Source: Chryseobacterium sp. Leaf201 (GTDB lineage: Bacteria > Bacteroidota > Bacteroidia > Flavobacteriales > Weeksellaceae). From it: a stretch of 64,000 bases of DNA. Where the stretch lies: assembly GCF_001421435.1 (NCBI RefSeq), contig NZ_LMKA01000001.1, positions 68,385 through 132,384 of the forward strand. The letters run 5' to 3'. This document shows positions 1-7,214 of the stretch, in pieces. Made by a program: the position numbers and the translations under genes. The stretch's first letter is position 1; each line of letters opens with the position of its first letter. Under the pieces are notes generated by a model that did no database searches, had not been told where the DNA came from, and saw only the letters and a program-made list of their open reading frames with translations.

Positions 1-1
1 T

Positions 2-91
2 GATACAACAGTATCGAGTTGGAAATCTTTCAATTACATAGCTTTTATAGTAATAGCTCTGAAGAAATTTTATAAAACTAAAAAAGTTTAA
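2..91 (+). CDS. C-terminal fragment of an unidentified protein (start outside window)
   Basis: From the first bases an open frame runs for 29 codons to a TAA at 89-91. It encodes a hydrophobic stretch (IAFIVIAL) followed by a basic tail (KKFYKTKKV), which looks like a last membrane helix with a cytoplasmic end. Only the tail is visible, so the family cannot be named. It reads in the same direction as the next gene. A chance open frame is possible at this length. Confidence 0.35.
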   Translation, partial: DTTVSSWKSFNYIAFIVIALKKFYKTKKV

Positions 92-214
92 ATGACTTCT
101 AATTTAAGAAACTTTGACCATCAACATCTCTACATGTCTGACTCTAAGAAATATTAGATATTTGAAGGATATTATTTTCCCGTATTACAAAAAAATAACC
201 CTATTTTTGAATTC
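92..214 (+). promoter_or_regulatory. Intergenic leader with a possible -7 element for the Lgt-like gene
   Basis: The only consensus-like element here is TATTTTTG at 202-209 (TAnnTTTG, the Bacteroidota -7 motif). It lies so close to the ATG at 215 that the transcript would be nearly leaderless. I see no convincing TTG at the -33 distance, so the call is weak. Confidence 0.3.
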
Positions 215-979
215 ATGGATTTCCCTGTTACTTTTCAGATTTTCGGTAAGACGGTTCTTGCCCACCCTGTTTTTGAAACTTTAGGGATATTTATCGGGAT
301 GCGGTATTATTTTTATCTAAAAAGAAAATCAGCAGAAAAAGTATCGTTCAATACATCGGCAGCGGTCTTGATCGGGGCTACAGCAGGGGCTTTAATCGGA
401 TCCAAATTAATCGGTAATCTGGAAAACCCGTACAGGCTTTTTGAGCATTTTACGGCAAAAAGGTTCTGGACAAACAATACCATTGTGGGTGGACTGGCCT
501 TCGGGTTGGCTGGCGTAGAGCTGGCGAAAAAAATAGTCGGCCACAAAACAAGTACCGGAGACCTGATGGTTTACCCTTTGATGCTGGCCATGATCATCGG
601 AAGGATCGGCTGTTTCCTGACAGGCGTTCATGAAGAAACCTATGGAATTCCTACCGATTCGGTTTTCGGGATGTATCTGGGAGACCAGTACCTGAGGCAT
701 CCGGTTGCGCTGTATGAAATTGCTTTTCTGGTCGTTCTCTGGATCTGCTTAAAAACCGTTCAGGCGAGAAAGAAATTTCCGTCAGGTTTTATATTCCAGC
801 TCTTTATGCTCAGTTATTTTACATTCAGATTCATGTTGGATTTCATCAAGCCCAGAATAGAACTGTTAGGAAATTTAGGCACTATCCAGATGGTGTGTAT
901 ATGTGTAATTATTTATTACATTTATAAGCTTAAAAAAGAGCCCCGTTTATCTGTTATTAAAAACACCAAGAAAATATGA
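215..979 (+). CDS. Lgt-like (prolipoprotein diacylglyceryl transferase family) membrane protein
   Basis: A polytopic membrane protein of 254 residues with the Lgt fold signature: a Gly-rich helix (TIVGGLAFGLAG), then GRIGCFLTGVHEETYG matching the Lgt signature around E. coli Arg143, then RHPVALYE matching the conserved RHPxQLYE. Lgt normally moves diacylglycerol from phosphatidylglycerol to the lipobox cysteine. Here the HGG that carries the essential His103 of E. coli Lgt reads VGG, so a canonical Lgt reaction is doubtful and another lipid-transfer role is possible. The stop overlaps the next start (ATGA, 976-979), and the radical SAM gene follows. The chromosome probably has a separate true lgt. 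Family confidence is good; substrate unknown. Confidence 0.75.
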   Translation: MDFPVTFQIFGKTVLAHPVFETLGIFIGMRYYFYLKRKSAEKVSFNTSAAVLIGATAGALIGSKLIGNLENPYRLFEHFTAKRFWTNNTIVGGLAFGLAGVELAKKIVGHKTSTGDLMVYPLMLAMIIGRIGCFLTGVHEETYGIPTDSVFGMYLGDQYLRHPVALYEIAFLVVLWICLKTVQARKKFPSGFIFQLFMLSYFTFRFMLDFIKPRIELLGNLGTIQMVCICVIIYYIYKLKKEPRLSVIKNTKKI

Positions 980-1209
980 AAATGCTAACGCTTTTGGAAG
1001 TCGGAGGCCTGGAAGGATTGGTTGCCATGATCATTCTGATCATTCTCGGTATTTCTTTATTTGTCTCACTGATTATTACTGTTTTTGTCAAACTTATCTA
1101 TGAAAGCAAAGACAGCCGTAAATTTTCAACCAAACAGTTCCTGCTGACCATGCTGATCTCGTTATTAATTTGCGGACTGATCAGTGGATTTGTCTGCGGA
1201 GGAATGTAA
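976..1209 (+). CDS. Small two-helix membrane protein coupled to the Lgt-like gene
   Basis: A 77-residue protein with two hydrophobic helices (LVAMIILIILGISLFVSLII near the N-terminus and LLTMLISLLICGLISGF near the C-terminus) joined by a charged loop (YESKDSRKFSTKQ). The start overlaps the upstream stop by 4 bp, which suggests translational coupling; a second ATG lies at 982. I do not recognise the family. Its position between an Lgt-like protein and a radical SAM enzyme suggests an accessory subunit at the membrane, but this is context only. Confidence 0.7.
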   Translation: MKMLTLLEVGGLEGLVAMIILIILGISLFVSLIITVFVKLIYESKDSRKFSTKQFLLTMLISLLICGLISGFVCGGM

Positions 1210-1220
1210 AAACCCGAACT

Positions 1221-2624
1221 ATGCCTGTAAGAAATTATACCTATTACGATTATACCATCAGTCTTTGTCCGGAATGCCTCAAAAGGGTAGGTGCTAAGAT
1301 TATTATTGAAGATGAAGCCGTTTTTATGACCAAAAGATGTCCGGATCATGGATTTTTTAAGACGAAAATTGCCTCAGATGTTCATTACTACAAAAACATC
1401 AGAAACTACAACAAAGCCTCTGAAATGCCGGTCCATTTCGGGACTGATGTTGAATATGGCTGCCCGTATGACTGCGGCCTGTGTGTTGACCATGAGCAGC
1501 ACAGCTGTCTTTCAATCGTTGAGGTGACAGACCGCTGCAATCTTACGTGCCCGACCTGTTATGCCATGTCTTCGCCACATTACGGAAGCCACAGGACCCT
1601 GGCGGAAATCGAAGCCATGTTTGATATTATTGTTAAAAATGAAGGCGAACCGGACGTAGTACAGATCAGCGGAGGCGAACCGACGATCCATCCTGAGTTT
1701 TTTAAAATCATGGATATTGCCAAATCAAAACCGATCAAGCATCTGATGCTGAATACCAATGGGGTGCGGATTGCCAATGACCCGGGTTTTGCAGAAAAGC
1801 TGGCTGCCTATGCGCCGGAGTTTGAAGTTTATCTTCAGTTTGACTCTTTCAAGCCGGAAGTGCTGCAGGATTTCAGAGGAAAAGACCTTACCGATATACG
1901 GATGAAGGCTCTGGAAAAGCTCAATGCCCTGAACCTTTCTACCACGCTGGTAATTGTTCTCCAGAAAGATAAAAATATCGATGAGATCGGGAAAATTATT
2001 GAGTTTGCCTTAAAGCAGAAATGTGTCCGCGGCATTACTTTCCAGCCTGTGGAAATTGCCGGCAGGAACCGCGATGACTCTGCACACGAAAAAATTACAT
2101 TGACGGAAGTAAGACAGGAAATCCTGAACCAGTTCCCGCTTCTCAACGGAGATGATATTATTCCGGTTCCGTGCAATCCTGATTCGCTGGCAATGGGATA
2201 TATTCTGAAGCTGGAAGGCGAGACCATTCCTTTAACACGGTATATCAATCCGGCTGATCTTCTGAACAACGAAACCAAGAATACGATTGTATACGAACAG
2301 GATAGCGGCCTTCAGATGAAGCTTCTGGATATTTTCAGTACAGGAATTTCTGTGGACAGGGTACAGCCTAAAGTCAACCAGTTGCTCTGCTGCCTGCCGG
2401 ACGTGTCGGCTCCGAATCTGGATTATGACAATCTGTTCAGGATTATTATCATGAATTTTATGGATGCCCATGATTTTGATGTGCGTGCCGTGAAAAAATC
2501 ATGCGTTCACATTGTCAATAAAGATTTAAAACTCATTCCTTTTGAAACCATGAACCTTTTTTACCGGGACGATAAGATCAAATACCTGGAAGAACTGCGA
2601 AGAGAAGATAAAGTACTGTTTTAG
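1221..2624 (+). CDS. Radical SAM protein of the COG1964 / tetraether-synthase-like (MJ0619) type
   Basis: A 467-residue radical SAM enzyme. The N-terminus has CPECLKR and KRCPDHG motifs, then GCPYDCGLCVDHEQHSC, then the canonical CX3CX2C cluster site (C106, C110, C113 in CNLTCPTC), a GGEPTIHP segment and a C-terminal region ending KSCVHIVNKDLKLIPF. This order of cysteine motifs is the one I know from COG1964, which includes archaeal tetraether synthase Tes/GDGT-MAS (MJ0619), an enzyme that joins lipid tails by C-C coupling. The ATG at 1221 is chosen because the longer frame from 1170 lies inside the previous gene. With the Lgt-like gene upstream, a role in lipid-chain modification is plausible; the substrate is unknown. 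Confidence 0.82.
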   Translation: MPVRNYTYYDYTISLCPECLKRVGAKIIIEDEAVFMTKRCPDHGFFKTKIASDVHYYKNIRNYNKASEMPVHFGTDVEYGCPYDCGLCVDHEQHSCLSIVEVTDRCNLTCPTCYAMSSPHYGSHRTLAEIEAMFDIIVKNEGEPDVVQISGGEPTIHPEFFKIMDIAKSKPIKHLMLNTNGVRIANDPGFAEKLAAYAPEFEVYLQFDSFKPEVLQDFRGKDLTDIRMKALEKLNALNLSTTLVIVLQKDKNIDEIGKIIEFALKQKCVRGITFQPVEIAGRNRDDSAHEKITLTEVRQEILNQFPLLNGDDIIPVPCNPDSLAMGYILKLEGETIPLTRYINPADLLNNETKNTIVYEQDSGLQMKLLDIFSTGISVDRVQPKVNQLLCCLPDVSAPNLDYDNLFRIIIMNFMDAHDFDVRAVKKSCVHIVNKDLKLIPFETMNLFYRDDKIKYLEELRREDKVLF

Positions 2625-2701
2625 AATAAGTTTCTGATTCTTGACTACAGATTTCACAATTATAAGGATCTTTCTGCGTATTTAAAACGACATTAAAAAA
2701 A

Positions 2702-2727
2702 TGAGGCGTAAATAATCTTACGCCTCA
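2702..2727. terminator. Bidirectional terminator between radical SAM gene and surE
   Basis: A perfect 10-bp stem (TGAGGCGTAA / TTACGCCTCA) with a 6-nt loop sits between two convergent genes, with an A-run on its left side. It can end both transcripts. Confidence 0.8.
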
Positions 2728-2733
2728 CTATAT

Positions 2734-3504
2734 TTAATCAAAATTCATTACTTCTTCCAGCGTTTTCATATACTCATACGCTGTTAAATCAAACTTTACG
2801 GGAACAATAGAGATGTATCCATTAGCCAGAGCCGTTTCATCAGCATCTTCAGATTCATCCATATTATTGAAATATCCGGTAAGCCAGTAGTATTTTTTAC
2901 CGTGCGGGTTTATTCTTTCATCAAAACTTTCTTCCCATTTCGCTTTAGCCTGCTTGCAGACTTTTACGCCTTTTATTTCTTCCTTCGTAAGTTTCGGGAT
3001 GTTTACATTTAAGACAATCCCTTTGGGCATAGGCTGTTCCAGGGTTCTTCTGACGATATTCTGGATATGTTCCTTCGCCTGCGTAAAATCTGCTTCCCAG
3101 CTGAAATCCAGCAATGAAAATCCGATGGCAGGAAGGTTTTCTACACCAGCCTCTACTGCGGCAGACATAGTGCCGGAATAGATCACATTAATGGAAGAAT
3201 TGGCTCCGTGGTTAATTCCTGAAACCACAATATCCGGCCTCCTCGGTAAAATTTTATCAAGGGCCATTTTTACACAGTCTACAGGTGTCCCGCTGCATGA
3301 AAAATCTGTCTGCGGGCCTTCAAGCTGTACTTCTTCATAACTCAGGGTAGAATTGATGGTAATGGCGTGGCCTTTACCGCTTTGTGGAGAGTTGGGTGCT
3401 ACCACTACAACGTCTCCGATTTCGTTCATAAAACTGACAAGATTTCTGATACCAGGTGCTGTGATTCCATCATCATTCGTAACCAGAATAAGAGGTCTTT
3501 CCAT
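2734..3504 (-). CDS. surE: 5'/3'-nucleotidase SurE
   Basis: SurE is a metal-dependent nucleoside 5'(3')-monophosphate phosphatase. The 256-residue product starts MERPLILVTNDDG. The metal-binding NDDG (residues 10-13), the APNSPQSG loop (36-43) and GINHGAN are all present, as is the SGTMSAAVEG-type segment near residue 110. The usual family length is about 250-260. The start at 3504 is preferred over the in-frame ATG at 3591, because a good promoter (TTG-N18-TATATTTG, 3551-3523) lies between the two and would leave a short leader. It is transcribed alone and converges with the radical SAM gene. Confidence 0.95.
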   Translation of the reverse strand: MERPLILVTNDDGITAPGIRNLVSFMNEIGDVVVVAPNSPQSGKGHAITINSTLSYEEVQLEGPQTDFSCSGTPVDCVKMALDKILPRRPDIVVSGINHGANSSINVIYSGTMSAAVEAGVENLPAIGFSLLDFSWEADFTQAKEHIQNIVRRTLEQPMPKGIVLNVNIPKLTKEEIKGVKVCKQAKAKWEESFDERINPHGKKYYWLTGYFNNMDESEDADETALANGYISIVPVKFDLTAYEYMKTLEEVMNFD

Positions 3505-3522
3505 ATTAAATTTTAATTTTAA

Positions 3523-3551
3523 CAAATATACGATGTAATATAAATACTCAA
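3523..3551 (-). promoter_or_regulatory. surE promoter
   Basis: On the minus strand there is TTG (3551-3549), 18 nt, then TATATTTG (3530-3523), a full match to the Bacteroidota -7 consensus TAnnTTTG. The predicted start of transcription is about 3517, giving a leader of roughly 13 nt. Confidence 0.65.
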
Positions 3552-3823
3552 TGATAATTTTACCTGAACTAAGCAGGTGGTGATACATCAATCAATAATA
3601 ATCCCAAAGGCAGTATTATTTTTCTGTTATGATTCTGAAACGGCAAAATATTTTACCTGTTCCGGCGTTTTCCTGGTGCGGTAATACATTATTAAATCGT
3701 ATTATTGCGGGTCATTTGCCGGGAGAACATTTTTTTATGATCTGCCGCTGATTCTATGATATTCATATTTTTACAGGTGACTTTAAATTTATTATAAGCG
3801 ATACGACAATAAAAAATAAAACC
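3552..3823. other. Intergenic region between divergent surE and TonB receptor
   Basis: About 270 bp with no open frame that looks coding. There are short inverted repeats (for example GTAATAC at 3681 with GTATTA at 3699) and, near 3784, TAAATTTA, one base off the -7 consensus, which may serve the receptor gene. I see nothing else that can be named. Confidence 0.4.
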
Positions 3824-6163
3824 ATGCAGACATTCCTTTTAAAGGCAGCCACTTCCGCAGCAGCAATCTGTTTCAGTACCGCTGTTTTTGCACAGCAGTA
3901 TTCGGTAAGCGGCACGGTAAAAGACAAGAAAAACGGCGAATTGCTGATCGGAGTTACCGTAAGGGTTGCTGAAGATCCTTCCATTTCAGTAGTTGCCAAT
4001 GAATACGGCTTTTACTCGCTTTCCCTTCCGAAAGGAACCTACCGCCTGATGGTTTCCAATCCCGGATTTAAAGATTTTCAGCAGAGCATTACCGTTGAAG
4101 ACAACATCAAGCAGGATTTGCAGCTGGATTCCGGAGAAGAAGAGGAAGAAGAAAGAACAGGGAAGATTGATGAGGTGGTGATTTCCGGAATTAAAAAAGA
4201 CAGGAACCTGACTTCCGCGCAGATGGGAACGGAAACGTTAAGCATTAAAAACATCGAGAAGCTTCCGGTCTTATTCGGTGAAAAAGATGTGATGAAAACC
4301 ATCCAGCTTTTACCCGGAATCAAGAGCAACGGTGAAGGAAGCAGCGGTTTCAGCGTGAGAGGCGGGGCAACCGACCAGAATCTTATCTTATTGGATGAAG
4401 CTGCGGTATACAATGCGTCCCACCTTCTCGGCTTTTTCAGTACCTTTAACAGTGATGCCCTTAAAGATGCCAGCATCATTAAAGGAAACAGCCCGGCCCA
4501 GTACGGCGGAAGGCTTTCTTCGGTTCTGGATGTCAAGATGAAGGATGGAAACAATAAAGATTACAATATCAACGGAGGAATCGGGCTGATCAGCAGCAGG
4601 CTGAGCGTTGAGGGCCCTATCCAGAAGGAAAAGTCTTCATTCATCGTTTCAGGAAGAAGAACCTATGCTGATGTTTTTCTGAAAGCAACGGATGATTTTA
4701 AAGACAGCAAACTGTATTTCTATGATTTAAACCTGAAGGCAAATTACCAGATCAATGAAAATAACCGTCTTTATTTATCAGGATATTTCGGAAGGGATGT
4801 TCTGGGACTGGGAGATACTTTTTCTACAGACTGGGGAAATACAACGGCCACTTTACGGTGGAACAGTATCATCAGCAGTAAACTGTTCTCCAATACATCA
4901 CTGATTTACAGCAACTACAATTACAATGTAAGCTTAAGCAGTAACAACAATACGTTCGGATTGGATTCCGTGATTGACGACTGGAACCTGAAACAGGATT
5001 TTACCTGGTTTGCAGGGAACAGGCATTCTGTCCGTTTTGGTTTACAGTCTATTTATCATACCATTACGCCAAGCAGTGCTTCCGGAACAAGTGTAAGCAG
5101 CTTTCCGAGAAACTCAAGATATTCCTGGGAAAATGCATTCTATATGAATGATGATTTCAAGGCAACCGAAAAGCTGACCATCAATTACGGGGCAAGGCTT
5201 TCGCTGTTCAGCGTTTTAGGCGGTGATACTTTTAACACCTATGAAAACGGTGTTTTAACTGATTCTGAATTTCTGGAAAAAGGAAAATTCGGGAAAACGT
5301 ATGTTAATCTTGAACCGAGGATTACCGCGAATTACAGGATCAATGAAGTGAGCAGCATAAAAGGAGGCTATTCCCGGAATACCCAGAACCTGCATCTGCT
5401 GAGCAACAGCGGAAGCGGAAACCCTACCGATCAGTGGATCGGGAGCAGCTATACCGTAAAACCTGAAATTGCAGATCAGGTAAGTGCCGGCTACAGCCGG
5501 AATTTCAACAACAATAATTACGAGCTGAATGCTGAGGTGTATTATAAATCCATGCAGAACCAGATAGATTATAAAAATGGGGCACAAATCTCGTTTGATA
5601 CTGCAGCCGATGTAGAAAGCGAACTGCTTTTCGGGAAAGGAAGAGCTTACGGTCTTGAAATCATTGCCAAAAAGAAAAGCGGGAAGCTGACCGGCTGGAT
5701 TTCCTATACCTTATCCAAAACAGAAAGGAAGATAAACGGGATCAATGACAACGAATGGTATGATGCAAGAGTGGATAAAACCCACGACCTTTCGGTGGTA
5801 GCAACCTATGAGCTGAACAAAAAATGGTCTTTTTCAGGATTATTCCTTTACAGTACCGGAAATGCCGTAACATTCCCTACCGGAAAGTATGAGCTGAACG
5901 GTCAGACAATCTTCCAGTACAGCAGCCGGAATGCCGACAGGATGCCCGCTTATCACCGGATGGACCTGAATGCTACCTATGAGCCGGGAGGCAATAGACG
6001 GTTTAAAGGCTCCTGGTCATTCGGTATTTACAACATCTACGGACGTGAAAATGCCTACACCATTACTTTTGAAGATAACCCGGACAAACCCGGAACCACG
6101 CGCGCAGTACAGACTTCGCTGTTCAAATGGGTACCCAATATCACGTATAATTTCAAATTTTAA
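3824..6163 (+). CDS. TonB-dependent outer-membrane receptor (carboxypeptidase-regulatory-like N-terminus)
   Basis: A 779-residue receptor with a signal peptide (cleavage near CFSTAVFA-QQ), a CarboxypepD_reg-like beta-sandwich domain (about residues 27-100), a plug domain (ETLSIKNIEKLPVLFGEKDV, VRGGATDQNLILLDE) and a C-terminal beta-barrel ending in an aromatic (YNFKF). It takes up an unknown substrate across the outer membrane using TonB/ExbBD energy. The DUF4249 lipoprotein gene starts 3 bp after its stop, a standard Bacteroidota receptor/lipoprotein pair comparable to SusCD. Acidic DSGEEEEEERTG precedes the plug. The substrate cannot be read from the sequence. Confidence 0.92.
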   Translation: MQTFLLKAATSAAAICFSTAVFAQQYSVSGTVKDKKNGELLIGVTVRVAEDPSISVVANEYGFYSLSLPKGTYRLMVSNPGFKDFQQSITVEDNIKQDLQLDSGEEEEEERTGKIDEVVISGIKKDRNLTSAQMGTETLSIKNIEKLPVLFGEKDVMKTIQLLPGIKSNGEGSSGFSVRGGATDQNLILLDEAAVYNASHLLGFFSTFNSDALKDASIIKGNSPAQYGGRLSSVLDVKMKDGNNKDYNINGGIGLISSRLSVEGPIQKEKSSFIVSGRRTYADVFLKATDDFKDSKLYFYDLNLKANYQINENNRLYLSGYFGRDVLGLGDTFSTDWGNTTATLRWNSIISSKLFSNTSLIYSNYNYNVSLSSNNNTFGLDSVIDDWNLKQDFTWFAGNRHSVRFGLQSIYHTITPSSASGTSVSSFPRNSRYSWENAFYMNDDFKATEKLTINYGARLSLFSVLGGDTFNTYENGVLTDSEFLEKGKFGKTYVNLEPRITANYRINEVSSIKGGYSRNTQNLHLLSNSGSGNPTDQWIGSSYTVKPEIADQVSAGYSRNFNNNNYELNAEVYYKSMQNQIDYKNGAQISFDTAADVESELLFGKGRAYGLEIIAKKKSGKLTGWISYTLSKTERKINGINDNEWYDARVDKTHDLSVVATYELNKKWSFSGLFLYSTGNAVTFPTGKYELNGQTIFQYSSRNADRMPAYHRMDLNATYEPGGNRRFKGSWSFGIYNIYGRENAYTITFEDNPDKPGTTRAVQTSLFKWVPNITYNFKF

Positions 6164-6166
6164 CTG

Positions 6167-6976
6167 ATGAAAAATATAGTTTTAATCATACTCACCTTAT
6201 TTTTGGTCACAGCCTGTGAAAAAGAAATCGATCTTGACCTGGAAAACCAGAGCGGGAAAATCGTAATCGAAGGAAATATAACAGATCAGGCCGGCCCTTA
6301 TTTTGTGAAAATAACAAAATCGGTAGCTTTTACAGAAACCAACCAGTATCCGGCTGTTGCGGGCGCCCAGGTTGTTTTAAGCGATAATGCGGGGCAAACG
6401 GAGACCATGCAGTATGTAGGCGACGGAATTTATCAGACGTCCACATTTACAGGGCAGCCCGGGAGAGTTTACACGCTGAAAATCAATGCCGGAGGACAGC
6501 AGTATACTGCACAGAGCACGATGCCCCAACCGGTAGATTTTGAGGGGCTTGAGCAGGATTCTTTTATGGTAGGAGGCGAAACAAGCTATACTCTTTTACC
6601 TGTTTTTACAGATCCTCCCGCTTTGGGAAACCGTTATCTTTTCGTTTTTACAGTGAATAATAATCCTAAGAAATTCTTCTCGGAATTTTCTGATAATGTA
6701 AACAACGGCCTTCCGAACCAGAGACCTCTGCTGTTGCCGAACGATGATGAAGAAGCAGATGATATTAAGGTGGTGGCAGGAGATGTGATCCATGTAGAGA
6801 TGCAGTCTATTGACAACAATGTCTATACTTTTTATTCCGCTCTTCTGCAGCTTTCAGGAGGAGGCCCGGGAGGAGGCATCACACCGGCCAATCCGCCCGG
6901 CAATATCAGCAACGGAGCACTGGGTTATTTTTCTGCCCATACCGTCAGGACAAAAAGCATCGTAATTCAGCAATAA
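6167..6976 (+). CDS. DUF4249 surface/periplasmic lipoprotein paired with the TonB receptor
   Basis: A 269-residue lipoprotein with signal peptide and lipobox (LFLVTAC-EKE, Cys17). The layout is the DUF4249 one: acidic EIDLDLEN after the cysteine, the IVIEGNITDQAGPYFVKITKS segment, a VVLSDN beta repeat, and a Gly-rich C-terminal GGGPGGGITPANPPGNISNG. DUF4249 proteins are encoded directly after TonB receptors and are thought to be the lipoprotein partner in uptake. The ATG lies 3 bp after the receptor stop, so the two are co-transcribed. Confidence 0.88.
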   Translation: MKNIVLIILTLFLVTACEKEIDLDLENQSGKIVIEGNITDQAGPYFVKITKSVAFTETNQYPAVAGAQVVLSDNAGQTETMQYVGDGIYQTSTFTGQPGRVYTLKINAGGQQYTAQSTMPQPVDFEGLEQDSFMVGGETSYTLLPVFTDPPALGNRYLFVFTVNNNPKKFFSEFSDNVNNGLPNQRPLLLPNDDEEADDIKVVAGDVIHVEMQSIDNNVYTFYSALLQLSGGGPGGGITPANPPGNISNGALGYFSAHTVRTKSIVIQQ

Positions 6977-7001
6977 CTTTTAAAACTTTATCCTTAAATT
7001 C

Positions 7002-7029
7002 AATAACGTCACTTCTAAGCGGCGTTATT
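7002..7029 (+). terminator. Probable terminator of the TonB receptor/DUF4249 operon
   Basis: A 7-bp stem (AATAACG / CGTTATT) with a 14-nt loop just downstream of the DUF4249 gene. The tail is TT then CAGTT, so it is a weak match to an intrinsic terminator. Confidence 0.4.
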
Positions 7030-7126
7030 TCAGTTAATTAAACAAAGGTTTAAGATAAGGCTGTATCAGATGGCATGTATTTTAACAAAAAACCTTAAAA
7101 CTGCCTGATATTTATAAATAAGGTAT

Positions 7127-7134
7127 TAAATTTG
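7127..7134 (+). promoter_or_regulatory. -7 element upstream of prc
   Basis: TAAATTTG matches TAnnTTTG. It would give prc a leader of about 75 nt. No clear TTG is seen at the -33 distance. Confidence 0.45.
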
Positions 7135-7214
7135 ATAGTTCGTAACAATAAATTAAAAATTACTACTTATTACAATACTTTTTAAAAAAAATTATTAAAA
7201 TACATTACAGATTT

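Noticed and set aside
407-700. 97-codon minus-strand frame opposite the Lgt-like gene, and many similar antisense frames
   Set aside because: They are shadows of well-supported genes, with no independent start signals or recognisable domains.
3505-3591. Longer SurE start at 3591
   Set aside because: The promoter for the gene lies between 3523 and 3551, and SurE proteins start right before ILVTNDDG.
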